This document shows, piece by piece, positions 1 to 13,112 of a stretch of 64,000 nucleotides of DNA. Within the stretch, counting starts at the first letter, position 1, and each line of letters opens with the position of its first letter. The notes beneath the pieces are model-generated. The model made no database searches, was not told where the DNA came from, and saw nothing but the letters and a program-made list of their open reading frames with translations. The position numbers and the translations under genes are program-made. Origin of the DNA: Saxidomus purpurata (Eukaryota > Mollusca > Bivalvia > Venerida > Veneridae); NCBI GenBank assembly GCA_022818135.1, contig JAFMSR010000015.1, forward strand, positions 34,268,122-34,332,121, given 5' to 3'.

Positions 1-300
1 CTGCAGGTTGCAATTTTCATCTGAAATTGATGAAACTTGCTGATAAAGATTGTTGCATCTTGAAGTTGTTACCTATTGGTTTTTGGGTCAGTGGGTCAAA
101 GGTCATGTTCACAGTTACCTTTGTTAGAATTTCCTTAGTAACCCTCTATTTGTCACAGTTTTCTTTCAACTTTCATCAAACTTGTTCAGAAGGTTTCCAA
201 GTTAAGCATTTATGAGTTCCTCTATGTTAGAAAAATATATCAAACAAAAATGATAGAGGAATATTCCTCTATGTTAGAAAAATATGTCACACAATACAAT

Positions 301-369
301 AGGGTTATTAGTATAGTAACGTGATCCAGCATGACGGCTTATGGATCACTTTACTATACTAATGACCCT
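301..369. repeat. Hairpin-forming inverted repeat, 28-bp arms
   Basis: Arms 301-328 and 342-369 are reverse complements with two mismatches and a 13-base loop. The arms begin AGGGTTATTAGTATAG. Read as a single hairpin it could be a tiny foldback element or a relic of a transposon end. No target duplication was identified. Confidence 0.8.
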
Positions 370-708
370 TTTATTATATACATTTTTACACTTGTTTGCG
401 CGAACAGAATAAATTAAAATGACATTTTAAGCTTAAAGTTGAAGAAAGACTTTTAGCGCGAAATATACATAGTGTGCGACGTCATTTAATTGACGTCATC
501 GTATAAACAAGTTGTAAAGACCCAGTCAAAACCAACGTTATAAACGTCATGTGTATTTTAGGGCCAATCGAATGCACTCTTACAAATAATGCCGCACTGT
601 CCATATTACACGTACATACAATACGGATTTTTTTTCTGTCAGGTCGTATTTGATGGTTGAATAATGGCTGTATTTTTGACAGAATATTTATAGGTATATA
701 ATAAAGAT

Positions 709-905
709 AGAGGAATGTTCCCCTATGTAAGAAACATATATCAGATGAGAAAAACAGAGGAATGTTACCCTATGTAAGAAACATATATCAGATGAGAAAA
801 ACAGAGGAATGTTCCCCTATGTAAGAAACATATATCAGATGAGAAAAACAGAGGAATGTTCCCCTATGTAAGAAACATATATCAGATGAGAAAAACAGAG
901 GAATG
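709..905. repeat. 47-bp tandem minisatellite, four full units
   Basis: Units start at 709, 756, 803 and 850, each beginning AGAGGAATGTTCCCC and ending GATGAGAAAAAC, followed by a decayed partial unit. Unit two differs by one base (TTACCC). Diverged relatives of the first half of the unit occur at about 210-290, so the array is a local expansion of an older motif. Confidence 0.9.
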
Positions 906-1762
906 TTACTCTTAGTGTGAAAAATAGAGGAATACTACTCTTTCTCTGATAAGTCCAAGTAATGGTGCCTTTGGTTTTCAATGTACCCCCGGAAAAAGGA
1001 CAAATGGAATTTTCTTTTTTATTCTGGAAGGCCTTACGGTATTTCCACAAGAGAAAAGTATAAACTAAGATACATGTATTATTACGACATATGTTGAAAC
1101 AATGCTGTCATAATTATATCATAAAGTTACGCAAAGCTGTGAGATTATAGAAACACGTTAATATACTTTATATTGAACTGATAATGTTCCAAGTCATTTT
1201 ATATGGAAAATTTGTAATTTGCTCCCATATGTCTGTGAGTAACACAATTTTCTCACTGGGAATCAAAATCTGCTGTACTAAATATCATTAAATATAGTTT
1301 ACTTAAATATATAGAAATTGCATACTCGTATAAGCAACAATAAGTATTTTATTGTAACATCACAGGTGCTGTAAATGATTAGCGGGCAAAATGTATTCAC
1401 ATCAGACTGCTCATATTTGCATGCTGATTTAGATCCACACAGGGACATGATGCTCAATAGCCAACAGTGATGCATCACAAATGTTATACAACATACTGTT
1501 AACAATGTACCATATTTATTATAAACGAAATATGTTTTAGGCAATAACTCTTGAGATACTAAGTTAATCTCGACGAAGTTGCATGTGTGCTGCAGCATTA
1601 TGCTATTGTATACTTGTTTTAAATTTTATGAAAGTTTATCAAGTGTTTCCTTAGTTAAAGCACCGGATGGACAGATTAACTGACTTACGGATAGACGGAC
1701 AACACTAAAACAATATTCCCAAGCCTTGTACAAAAATATATTCAAAGCAGACATACATGTAT
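906..1762. other. No gene seen
   Basis: AT-rich sequence on both strands with only short chance open frames. Nothing resembling a domain, RNA gene or repeat of this window was found. Confidence 0.6.
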
Positions 1763-1817
1763 TGCGTTTTTGGTACGTGGCATTCCCTGTTTGATATTAT
1801 TTTTGTTTTTTTGTTTC
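1763..1817 (+). mobile_element. Ultra-short 5'-truncated retroelement tail
   Basis: About 50 bases match the extreme 3' end of the element at 18744-19855, from GCGTTTTTGGTACGTGGCAT through the terminal TTATTTTTGTTTTT. Everything upstream of the tail is missing, as expected when reverse transcription stops early. The flanks show no convincing target duplication. Confidence 0.8.
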
Positions 1818-2129
1818 AATGCATTTAAAAATACCAATGAAAGTTAAAAATGTGACCAAAGTATCCAGAAGAGGGAGTGTTACCAAGACTTAATATTGAA
1901 AGATATATATACACCGCCAGACATGATGCCAAAGACTTACCTAGCCGAGACCGTCTGGAATGGATCGATATAACTATACGAGATAGATTACATTTTGCAT
2001 AAATACACGCAGAGAAAACTGTTAGATAAAGTTAAATACTCATATGAGATAACGAACACATACAACTTAAAAGCAGTAAACAGTTTGAAAAAGAACATCA
2101 CAGGATAATACATCAGACTGTTTTCGCAG

Positions 2130-2475
2130 AACAAACTCTGAAGTTTCCCTGAGAGAGGCTGTAAATAGGTAGTACATGAATAACCATGCCTTTTTTGAAT
2201 TTTATTTGAAAAAAAATACTTCAAATGATGTGCAGCGTATATATCTGCGACTACTTACATGTACAATATGCAATACAGCGAAAGTATGACAAAAAGACCA
2301 CCCAGGTTAATCTTAGGCAATATTAAACATTCACTTATTTTTTTGCACTAGTATTTCAAACAGGAAACTACTCTATGACTTTTGTAAAGTTTTAAAAGCC
2401 AGTATACACTGTTCTTCCCTGTTACAATTCAAGATTCAAAAGAAATTTAAATTTGGTCTTAATAATTGACCTTAG
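2130..2475 (+). repeat. Diverged copy of the 12112-12628 TTAA repeat family
   Basis: Blocks such as GAGAGGCTGTAAATA, ACAAAAAGACCACCCAGG and TTCCCTGTTACAATTC match 12310-12625 in the same order and orientation with scattered substitutions and indels. The right edge near 2475 resembles the family terminal repeat. The left end could not be placed. Confidence 0.65.
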
Positions 2476-2479
2476 ACGA

Positions 2480-3686
2480 ACGGCCCGCTTATATAAAAAA
2501 TCACTTTGCCATGGGCACCAAAGAACGCCCGTTATTTGATGTTTGACCTGGCTGCCAATGCAGTTTACTTGCTCAAATGATTGCTGAGGATATGTTTTTG
2601 GAATACCCTTTATATACCTACCGAAACTCATAACGTACCACTTACCTTTGTCCTACTTTATTTTATTATCAGTCCTTTAAATATTTTTCAGCCTAATTTT
2701 AGCTATCGATGCACGACAGCTATCATGTCTTGCATTTGTGCAGACATTGGGTAGATACTTCAGTTACATGAATTTCAAAATGATCGAGTGATACATATAA
2801 TATGGCAGAGAATTTTAATTCAACGTTTACAGCTCTTAAGATTTGACATGGTTTTTTGCCTTGATGCTTGTTCCTGGGAAATCAACTTTTAAATTGACTT
2901 CCGTATGAAATTTGTATCAAAATTAATGTATCGGAAGTATCTAACTAGAGTCTCTCTAAATGCAAGACAAGATAGCTTTCGAGCACACATAGCAAAAAAT
3001 AAGCTGGCAAATATTGGATTGGTTGATAATTAAATAAAGAAAGAAAACGGCATGTGGTGCGTTAGAAGTTTCGTTTAGTATATTTACATAATGACAAAGA
3101 ATAACACTACATCTGCTTTAGGCAATACCAAGTTGGTGAATGTTCACATACACAAACTTTCAGATTTAAATAAAAGTATTGGTAGCGAGTGTGTAATACA
3201 TGTATATTACTGCTCTCAGTGGGGGAATCATTGACATTGGTATAGACGCTGCACTTCGAGTAGTTTTTGATAACAGTTGAGTGTGGTATATAATTTACTG
3301 TCAGGGACTCTCGCATCCGACTAGTCTTTCAATTTGTTACATAAATGCTAGAACGTGTACTTTTTATCAATTTATGGTAGAAATATAGAAAATATCAGAT
3401 TTATTAGACAGTGAATATATTTTGTACGTGTGTATCAATGTGATATTGTCCGAAAATAGCGTTACAAATTCTACATGTTGGGAAGTAATGATTGAAAAGC
3501 TACACAATTTTCGGATCGATTAAATACGCCTATCCTGACGAATTATGTCAAAGTTTATCAAAATATATTCACATATATGGCGTTAACTTTATTACAACAA
3601 CAACATGTCTACGACTTGCGCAAAGCATAACGTGACATTAAATTCACAATCCATCTTTCTCAAAATATACACCTCGGTGGTCGATG
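2480..3686. other. No gene seen
   Basis: AT-rich DNA without a recognisable coding region, RNA gene or repeat on either strand. Confidence 0.5.
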
Positions 3687-3854
3687 CAAAAAAACAAAAA
3701 TAATATCATGCGTAATAACAGGGTATGGCTACACGTACGAGAAATGTTGCAATATATACGCATCGCGGTCCTCCCGAAGGAGGCTCCCACAGCACCCAGA
3801 AAGTGCACAACTATCAACTTCAGCTAACGACACATCACCACACACACACACACA

Positions 3855-3947
<93 letters not shown>

Positions 3948-3949
3948 GA

Positions 3950-4037
<88 letters not shown>

Positions 4038-4110
4038 TACACACACGACCACACACACACACACACACACACGAGAAGCACATACACTTACACACACATC
4101 GGATCACACA
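3687..4110 (-). mobile_element. Diverged retroelement tail carrying a large (CA)n array
   Basis: The minus-strand tail motif is recognisable in decayed form: AAAAACAAAAATAATATCA at 3687, then GAGGCTCCCACAGCACCCAGA near 3780 and GTGCACAAC near 3803. It is followed by a (CA)n array of about 230 bases (roughly 3839-4110) broken by short interruptions. The order of tail, conserved 60-base core and CA array is that of the better preserved copies elsewhere, so the microsatellite was probably brought in by the retroelement. Confidence 0.7.
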
Positions 4111-4116
4111 CACAGC

Positions 4117-7015
4117 AAAGTACGAGAAAGTTGACAGACTATCATACGTTCCGAGGTCCGCCCTGTGTATGGCGTTTAGCACAGGGACTAAGTAAATGGT
4201 TGACAAGAACACCCTTCATCGAGGTAATCGACCATTGGCCCTGTAGGTAGGCGTACCGAAGGAATGTTGACATAGCTATATAATTCATCGAGGTAATCGA
4301 CCATCTGGCCCTGTGGTATGGCTTAGCACAGGAAAGTACGAGAAATGTTGACATGGACTATCATACGTTCATCGCGGTAATCGACCATCTGGCCCTGTAG
4401 GTATGGCTTAGCACAGGGAAGTACGAGAAATGTTGACATAGACTATCATAAGTTCATCGAGGTAATCGACCATCTGGCCCTGTAGGTATGGCATTAGCAC
4501 AGGGAGTACGAAATTTGACTGGACTATCATACGTTCATCGCGGTAATCGACCATCTGGCCCTGTAGGTATGGCTTTGGCACAGGGAAGTACGAGAAATGT
4601 TGACATAGACTATCATACGTTCATCGAGGTAATCGACCATCTGGCCCTGTAGGTATGGCGTACACACAGGAAAGAACGAGGAATGTTGACAGACTATCGT
4701 TCATCGCGGTAATCGACCATCTGGCCCTGTAGGTATGGCGTACACACAGGGAAGAACGAGAAATGTTGACATAGACTATCATAAGTTCATCGGGGCAATC
4801 GACCTTCTGGCCCTGTAGGTATGGCATTAGCACAGGGAAGTACGCGAAATGTTGGCATAGACTATCACAAGTTCATCGCGGTAATCGACCATCTTGTCCT
4901 GTAGGTATGGATTTAGAACAGGAAATTACGAGAAATGTTGACATAGACTATTACAAGTTCATCGAGGTAATCGACCTTCTGGCCCTGTAGGTATGGCTTT
5001 AGCACAGGGAAATACGTGAAATGTTGACATAGACTATCATACGATCATCGAGGTAATCGACCCTCTGGCCCTGTAGGTATGGCTTTAGCACAGGGAAGTA
5101 CGCGAAATGTTGGCATAGACTATCACAAGTTCATCGCGGTAATAGACCATCTTGTCCTGTAGGTATGGCTTTAGCACAGGGAAATACGAGAAATGTTGAC
5201 ATAGACTATCATACGATCATCGAGGTAATCAACCCTCTGGCCCTGTAGGTATAGCTTTAGCACAGGGAAGTACGCGAAATGTTGGCATAGACTATCACAA
5301 GTTCATCGCGGTAATCGACCATCTTGTCCTGTAGGTATGGCTTTAGCACAGGGAAATACGAGAAATGTTGACATAGACTATCACAAGTTCATCGAGTTAA
5401 TCGACCTTCTGGCCCTGTAGGTATGGCTTTGGCACGGGGGTGTGGGAAAAAATGTTGTAGCAACTTAGGGATAATTTTTTTTTTTGTTTTTTTAGTACGA
5501 GAAATGTTGACATAGACTATCATACGTTCATCGAGATAATCGACCTTCTGGCCCTGTAGGTATGGCTGGCACAGGGAAGTACGAGGGCCGTCCCCCCCCC
5601 CCCCCCCTCCGGCACCCTGGCCTGTCGGCTTACACAGGGAAGAACGAGAGATGTTTACATAGACTATCATACGTTCATCGAGATAATCGACCACCTGGCC
5701 CTGTAGGTATGGCTTTAGCACAGGGAAGTACGAGATATGTTGACATAGACTATCACAAGTTCATCGAGGTTTTCGACCCTCTGGCCCTGTAGGTATGGCG
5801 TACACACAGGGAAGAACGAGAAATGTTGATATAGACTATCACAAGTTCATCGCGGTAATCGACCTTCTGGCCCTGTAGGTATGGCATTAGCACAGGGAAA
5901 TACGAGAAATGTTGACATAGACTATCATACGTTCATCGAGGTAATCGACCCTCTGGCCCTGTAGGTATGGCGTACATTCAGGGAAGTATGAGATATGTTG
6001 ACATAGACTATCACAAGTTCATCGAGGTTTTCGACCCTCTGGCCCTGTAGGTATGGCTTTAGCACAGGGAAGTACGAGATATGTTGACATAGACTATCAC
6101 AAGTTCATCGAGGTTATCGACCCTCTGGCCCTGTAGGCTTTGCTTTAGCACAGGGAAGTACGAGATATGTTGACATAGACTATCACAAGTTCATCGAGGT
6201 TATCAACCCTCTGGTCCTGTAAGCTTTGCTTTAGCACAGGGAAGTACGAGAAATGTTTACATAGACTATCACAAGTTCATCGAAGTTATCGACCCTCTGG
6301 CCCTGTAGGCTTTGCTTTAGCACAGGGAAGTACGAGATATGTTGACATAGACTATCACAAGTTCATCGAGGTTATCAACCCTCTTGTCCAGTAGGCTTTG
6401 CTTTAGCACTGCGAAGTACGAGAAATGTTGACATAGACTATCACAAGTTCATCGAGGTTATCAACCCTCTGGCCCTGTAGGCTTTGCTTTAGCACAGGGA
6501 AGAACGAGATATGTTGACATAGACTATCACAAGTTCATCAAGGTTATCGACCCTCTGGCCCTGTAGGCTTTGCTTTAGCACAGAGAAGTACGAGAAATGT
6601 TTACATAGACTATCATAAGTTCATCGAGGTTATCGACCCTCTGGCCCTGTAGGCTTTGCTTTAGACAGGGAAGTTCATGTACGAGATATGTTGATATAGA
6701 CTATCATAAGTTCATCAAGGTTATCGACCCTCTGGCCCTGTAGGCTTTGCTTTAGCACAGGGAAGTACGAGAAATGTTGATATAGACTATCATAAGTGCA
6801 TCGAGGTTATCGATCCTCTCGCCCTGTAGGCTTTGCTTTAGCACAGGGAAGTACGAGAAATGTTGATATAGACTATCATAAGTGCATCGAGGTTATCGAT
6901 CCTCTCGCCCTGTAGGCTTTGTTTGTGCACAGGGAAGTACGAGAAATGTTGATATAGACTATCATAAGCTTTAAGCACAGGGTAGCACGCAAAAGGTTGA
7001 CATCGACCATTTTCT
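4117..7015. repeat. 86-bp satellite array, about 32 units
   Basis: The unit reads approximately GTTCATCGAGGTAATCGACC, then CTCTGGCCCTGTAGGTATGG, then CTTTAGCACAGGGAAGTACG, then AGAAATGTTGACATAGACTA TCACAA. Markers such as CGCGAAATGTTGG recur at 4843, 5101 and 5273, which is 258 and 172 bases apart (three and two units), so higher-order units exist. From about 6120 the variant GTAGGCTTTG replaces GTAGGTATGG, marking a second subfamily. Low-complexity interruptions lie at 5440-5495 (T-rich) and 5589-5607 (C-run). The array starts directly after the CA array. Confidence 0.95.
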
Positions 7016-9596
7016 ACGTACCGACCTTCGCATTTTTATTGTCTTCCGACAATTCATTAAAAAAATATGATGCCGCTTGTACATTAATGCTCTGGAAATA
7101 TTTCTTTGTCGCATTTTTCATTTTCTTGTACATATTAACAAAAATTATACCGAGATCAAAACATAATTGAAAAGTGGGTCGGGTAACCACCATTTCGTCT
7201 GATGTCGCCCTTTTCCGCAAATTCATTCGTGGATATATGTCGTACAAGAAACACTGTGCAGCTGTTTATCACGTTTTGTCATTCTAAGTATGACTAGATT
7301 ACGTCAGTGAAAATGACGTCGATGTGCGTGTTCTTTTTGGCAATTGACGTACATCGTTGTACAGTATACATTATATCAAAACGAAATGAAAACGTGGTGT
7401 TTTTGGACTGCGTTGATTGAACGTACTTCATGGTCTAAATACAACCTGTCGCCTGTTTATAACAGAAACATGCTTCTTTACCTATTTAGAAAGAACATTC
7501 ACTTGTTTGAAGCTTGAATACATTTCGATGCCGATAAGATGATGAAATTAAATTTGTCACGCTGTTCTGGGACCCCATGTATTTCAAATAAGATGATGAT
7601 GTGCATTCATTCAGTACCAGCTTTAAAACGAAAGTACAGTACGTTTAGTTCGTGTTTCTAACAACGAAACCGTCTCACCTGAAATACTGGAGCACCTGAA
7701 ACACGGAAAAACATTTAAGATGTTTTGACATTTATTTTCTTATTATTATTGTTGTTGTTTACGATGGTACTTCAACAAGTATTACTCCTATTTTGGTTAG
7801 ATATTCTCCACCCCCCTCCCTAAGTAAGTAATTATTGCACGCACTCTCATCCCATTACCTTTGAAGATATTTACCAGAAATAACTTTGTTATATTGTCCT
7901 TATTGTGTAGTTTATGCACTAGGACGAAATAAAATATATGTATTGTTCTGTTCTGTTAATTCAAGTTCATCTTATAGCTCGTCCCGATTTTTGTCAAATG
8001 TAAGTGGAATAACATAAACGAAAGCAATGCTTCCCGCTTCTATCTATTTACTGCAACGGATCCTCAGCGAGAAGAAGACTGTCGAGACCGTCAGGTAGGG
8101 AAATTTATTACAAAAGAGACTCCACCAGACACTACAAAATACCTGTTAGGAAAAGAAAGACATTGCATTTCAAAGACAATATTTGGAATAACTGGCTGGA
8201 ACACGTACGCAACTAAGCAATGAGTACATTCTAGTACTATTTGTTTCAGATCAGCTTGAACATAAATTTATAATATCTCGACTCCTCGGTGGTGATTTTT
8301 GACAGTTTAAAAAGCAAATTGGCTTTAACCCACCAATCAAAGTGTATCCATATGTTAAAAGTAAATCTTCGCGATAAAATAGTAAATTGTGTAGGTACAT
8401 GTTACAGATTAAAGAGGCACTTTCAATGGTGCCGAACTTAATAAATTCAAAAGTATAAAGTATACAGTATTATAACTTAACCTTTAAACAGTATACTCTA
8501 CCAAATTAAAAAGTGTACAAAACCTGTTGAAATTTCAATATAAACATATAGTGTAGCGGTGCCCGTAAATACAAACTTGCCAACATTTTCAACTGTTTTT
8601 CTATCAAATTTGTGAGATTAAATGTTGACACACACTTAATTATCTGCATACATCATGTTATAAACATTACGTAAAGTTTACAGAATTTTATTTCCTCCCT
8701 CTCTGCCTATGCATGGTTGGCGCACTTCTGTTCTACGTCTATAAGCTAACTTTTTATGAACTGTATCTATGGAACGTTTGAATTTATGAATATATGACAT
8801 TATTATAGCTTCGCTGACAGAGGACATTCAGGGTAAACTTGTCTGTGACATTTCCTTCTCTATCAGATTAAAACACTACATCAAACTAGATCCAATTATC
8901 TTGGCTACTAAAAAATTATACGACAAAATGTAATTTTCTTTTTCTCTCGTCAAACAGGAAACTATAAAATGTATCTTTATGACAGCACAAGTTAAAAGTA
9001 AATTGAAAAAAAAATTAAACCTTACAATGTATACCAAATTTAATTCTCATAAAATTATCTCATCGTAGGCGTTAAAATAGCATTCAACTCTCTTCCTATT
9101 TAAGTAGACTTGACGTTTCTAAGAAATAATAAGCACAACTTGATATTGTATGCATATTAAAAGCTGGGAATAAAATAATTTAGCAATTATTTAATACGAA
9201 TATTTGGTAGTTTGCCTTGGCGTTGAGTCCATTCGGTACTTCAGTCTGTAACTTCTGAATCAATTCTTGTCCCCTTACCTGTCTATGTACCACACTGACA
9301 GCGCTATCCTATACACAGTGAATGTCTCGCTACCGGTTGTGACGATAAAGGCGCGCATCCATTTATGCTCTTTAGTAGAGTCTTTATAGTTCTTAAGTTT
9401 CACTAACATACACACATTTATTGGATTTACTACAGCTGATACCATAAACTATAATCCACATTTTACTTATGAATTTGCGTTATTTTTCTAACGCCTCAGT
9501 GACAATACTTCTTTCGACATATCTGTCTAGTGTTTGTTTAATTGTTGTGCTGATTCATGAACATAAATGAATAGTGCCACCAATATTTTCATAGTT
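7016..9596. other. Gene-free stretch with one foldback fragment
   Basis: No domain-like coding region or RNA gene was seen. Around 8535-8575 a short piece containing AACATATAGTGTAGCGGTG matches the arm of the foldback family found complete at 24452-24925. The rest appears to be ordinary AT-rich intergenic or intronic DNA. Confidence 0.5.
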
Positions 9597-10256
9597 AGCT
9601 CACCTGGCTTTGCGAAGATGAGCTTTGGGGATGGATGATTGTCCGTCGTCCGTGTACATCTCCTCTAAAACCACTGGGCAAATGTTGATGGAACTATGCA
9701 GGGATGATCCTTCAATGAAGTTCGGCAGAACTTGTTCAAAGAATACCTTTTCATTCACAACTCTGGTTGCTATGACAAAAAAAGAAAAATAGTCTTCTCT
9801 AAAACCATAAGGCTTAAAGCTTAGATATTTGGCATGTAGGTTTGTCTAGTATACTTCTACCAAGATTGTTCAAATTATGACCCCCAGGTCAAAATTGACC
9901 TCGACTGGGGGTCACTTTGTTTTACAAAGGTTTATATAGCAAAAACTTTTAAAGTCTTATTTTTTGAAACCACCAAGCCTAGAGCTTTAATATTTGGCAT
10001 GTAGCATTGCCAAGTAGACCTCTTCAAAGTTTGTTCAAATTATGCCTCTGGGGTCAATATTGTCACCACCAAGGGGTTACTTCTTTTACAAAGGCCTTTA
10101 CAAAGCCTATTTGGTATGTAACATTGTCTAGAGTTCTATCACCTACATGAACTTTTTTCAAATCATGCCTCTTGGGTCAAAATTGACCACACCGACGAGG
10201 CAAGTGGACATGTTCTCAGATGAGCGATATATGGTCACCTTGGCCCTCTTGTTTTG
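9597..10256 (+). mobile_element. AGCTCACC-type non-autonomous repeat
   Basis: It starts AGCTCACCTGGC and ends in GATGAGCGATAT followed by TTGGCCCTCTTGTTTT, so its ends carry a short inverted AGCTCACCTG-like motif. Inside are two or three degenerate units with the phrases CAAATTATGACCCC, AAATTGACC and GGCATGTAG. It encodes no protein. The same family appears on either strand at 14668, 22412, 23435, 31398, 34367 and 51501. The class is unknown; it behaves like a MITE with internal tandem repeats. Confidence 0.8.
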
Positions 10257-11131
10257 ATTAAGTCTTTTAAAGCCAAAATTTCAGAAATAAAGTGTGAAGA
10301 TAGACTGTAAACAATATGTAGACAAGAATCGTACAACGGCCTGAGTACTGACGAGTACTGTCATATTTCAGTCCCGAGTAAATCGTTGCTATACACCAAG
10401 GGGTCTTTTCGGTAAACAGCTAGTCTGGTAATTGGATTTCATTTGTTCTGTTTCTTTCTCTTGAACTGCAACATTAAAGCAGTAGGGTATATTTAAGCAA
10501 CAGAGATACCCACTCGAGTCTTGACTTGATAAATGTAGGGGTCATACTTTATTTAAAGGTATATCATACTTTAGCTTAAAGTGATCTCTTGTGTATGAAT
10601 GTGATTTGTTTGAAACAGGCGGGTGAAGTTACGTAGTAGCAATTGTACACTAAAATTGCTTACATTTCCTTTGCAATGGGCTTTTTAAAATAACTGCCAA
10701 TATAACAGAAATAATAACAAATAACTTAATATTCATACGTAGAAGTCTATACGTCTTGCAAAAGTTCTGTAAAGTAAATAGTAGAGACAATTTTTACTCA
10801 ACTAAACTGTAACTCATATCATAGAAATAAAAGTACAAATTAGGACCACATTAAAACCTGGGTCCATACCATGTTTAAGACAGAAACAAGGTTTTGTCCT
10901 GATGTATTTTCAGTAAGCATTTACTTACTAACATTGATAGACCTAATCTTTTTGTCATGTGATCTTTTACGTTCGACTCCCTTGTAGACATGTTTTATTC
11001 CTTTATCATCGAAATCTGCTACGCCTCCTGTTGGCGTTCAGTAATTCATATATGACAACAAAAAAAAAAAAAAAAAAACATTTTTGCGTTACCAGAACAA
11101 AGAGAACTAGAACTGTCACAAGAGTGACGAA

Positions 11132-11942
11132 TTATACCCCCACAATACAGCTTTGTCACAGAAGTATGGCAACCATAAGAAAGGAATGGCCACAAGGACA
11201 TACATTTCAGTTATTATACAATAAGTTGTGTAAATGTATTGTTTTAATAGTACACAAACAAGCTTTTTGAAGTCCAGGCCCCTGTGACCTTGACCTTTGA
11301 CCTGGTGACCTTAAAATCAATAGGGGTCATCTACTAATCATGACTAACCTCCATGTCAAATATGAAGACTGTGGGTCAAAGGAATCTTAAGTTATTGGGC
11401 GGACAAGCTTTTTGAAGTCCAGGCCCCTGTGACCTTGACCTTTGACCTGGTGACCTCAAAATCAATAGGGGTCATCTACTAATCATGACTAACCTCCATG
11501 CCAAATATGAAGACTGTGGGTCAAAGGTTTCTTAGTTATTGGGCGGACAAACTTTTTGAAGTCAAAGTCCCTGTGACCTTGACCTTTGACCCAGTGACCT
11601 CAAAATCAAAAGGGGTCATCTACTAATCATGACTAACCTCCATGCCTAATATGAAGACTGTGGGTCAAAGGAATCTAAAGTTATTGGGCAGACAAGCTTT
11701 TTATAGTCAAGGCCCCTGTGACCTTGACCTTTGACCTGGTGACCTCAAAATCAATAGGGGTCATCTACTAATCATGACTAACCTCCATGCCAAATTTGGA
11801 GAGTGTGGGTCAAAGGAATCTTAAGTTATTGGGCGGACAAGAAAAAACCGACGGACAGCCGGACGGCCGGACGGCCGGACAGCCGGACGGACAAGCTGAT
11901 TCCAGTATACCCCCCTTACAACTTTGTTGTGCGGGGGTATAA
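11132..11942. mobile_element. Non-autonomous element with TTATACCCCC inverted ends and four 145-bp units
   Basis: Terminal motifs TTATACCCCCACA (11132-11144) and TGCGGGGGTATAA (11930-11942) are inverted repeats with one mismatch. The interior holds four tandem units of 144-145 bases, each with TGACCTTGACCTTTGACC (starting 11285, 11430, 11574 and 11719), and a GGACGGCC-rich block at about 11853-11892. No transposase is present. It is probably a MITE mobilised in trans; the superfamily is undetermined. Confidence 0.85.
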
Positions 11943-12111
11943 AAATTTTGGATACGAAAGTTTGGAAACTACAGCTACAGCTACATGATTGTACCAACAT
12001 GGCGCGTTTGATTAAAAAAAATATTGTATCATTTTCTAGAAAATTTCTGCGTTACTTTGTAAGAAGACGATTATACAGAGAAAGCAAAATTGAAAATAAA
12101 TCATTGTTTAA

Positions 12112-12628
12112 AGGTCCATTACTAACACCAAATCGAATTTTCTTTTAAATCTGGGATCGTGACGGGCGTATTCTCAGAGGAAAAATCTGACATACTGCAT
12201 TGAATGTGACCATATTGCGTTGAAAATTTGAGTTTAATAATAGAATTGATAAATTCTATTTGCCTTTTCAAAAACGAAAGTAGGTTTTCCAGTTTTCAAA
12301 TATCTTTGTAATTTTCCAGAAATTTCCCAAAGAGAGGCTGTACATAAATAAGCATGCCTATATTGAATTATAAGTAAAGAACTTAACTTCCAATGATATG
12401 CAAGTATATGTCTGACTGTTAACAACATTCAATAAAGCGAAAGAAGCACAAAAAGACCACCCAGGTCAATCTAAGGAAATAAACTCACATTCACTCGTTT
12501 TTCTGCAGCAGTATTTCAAACAGTGAAATACTCCATGGCTATTGTAAAGTTTTAGAAGCCAGTTTCAAACTGTATTTCCCTGTTACAATTCCAATTAAAA
12601 AAATCGATTTGGTGTTAGTTATGGACCT
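12112..12628. mobile_element. 517-bp element with 25-bp inverted ends, flanked by TTAA
   Basis: Left end AGGTCCATTACTAACACC (from 12112) is the inverse of the right end GGTGTTAGTTATGGACCT (to 12628), one mismatch over 25 bases. Both outer flanks are TTAA (12108-12111 and 12629-12632), the target duplication typical of piggyBac and Kolobok transposons. No coding region lies inside. Diverged relatives occur at 2130-2475 and, reversed, at 48885-49050. Confidence 0.85.
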
Positions 12629-13112
12629 TTAATGTCGTATGCTCTTTATTATGCGCGATTAAAATGTTTTTACTAACATTTATAATTCAAAATGCGTTCT
12701 ATTGTATAAACTAATCCAAAATCAGTTCAAATGTACACTGTTTCATGAGTATATCCCATGGTTTCATAAGATATACTTCGTTGAAAGAAATACCGGTATC
12801 TGAAGTATTCAGCTTACGCTCTTTGAGTGAATATTATCTTTTAACTTGAATACTAATAGTAACATTTAAATAGGAGTGTGTAAGTGTGTATTTTTTCAGT
12901 ACAAAGCACCAAGGATAACACATTAAAGAGCAAGCTCTTATTTCCATTGTGGTCCTTTTTTTAGAAGAAGCAGATACAAGGGAATCCGGGTACCAGACCC
13001 TAGCTCTTTTACGAATAGACCCATTGATTCATATACATGCCCGGTGTATAGCACCGATAAACGCGAGACTACCTCTGGGTTTCTATCCAGTTCTGAAATG
13101 TCCAGTGCCCCG

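Noticed and set aside
492..499. TGACGTCA palindrome
   Set aside because: A single CRE-type octamer with no adjacent gene is expected by chance at this scale.
3725..4212. Long open frames of alternating Thr-His or Cys-Val across the CA array
   Set aside because: They are translations of a dinucleotide repeat on both strands and carry no coding signal.
4117..7015. Regular repeat array considered as CRISPR
   Set aside because: Units are contiguous and similar over their full 86 bases with no unique spacers, and the sequence is eukaryotic.
10959..11270. A 103-codon plus-strand frame
   Set aside because: It runs through an A-tract into the TTATACCCCC element and shows no domain.
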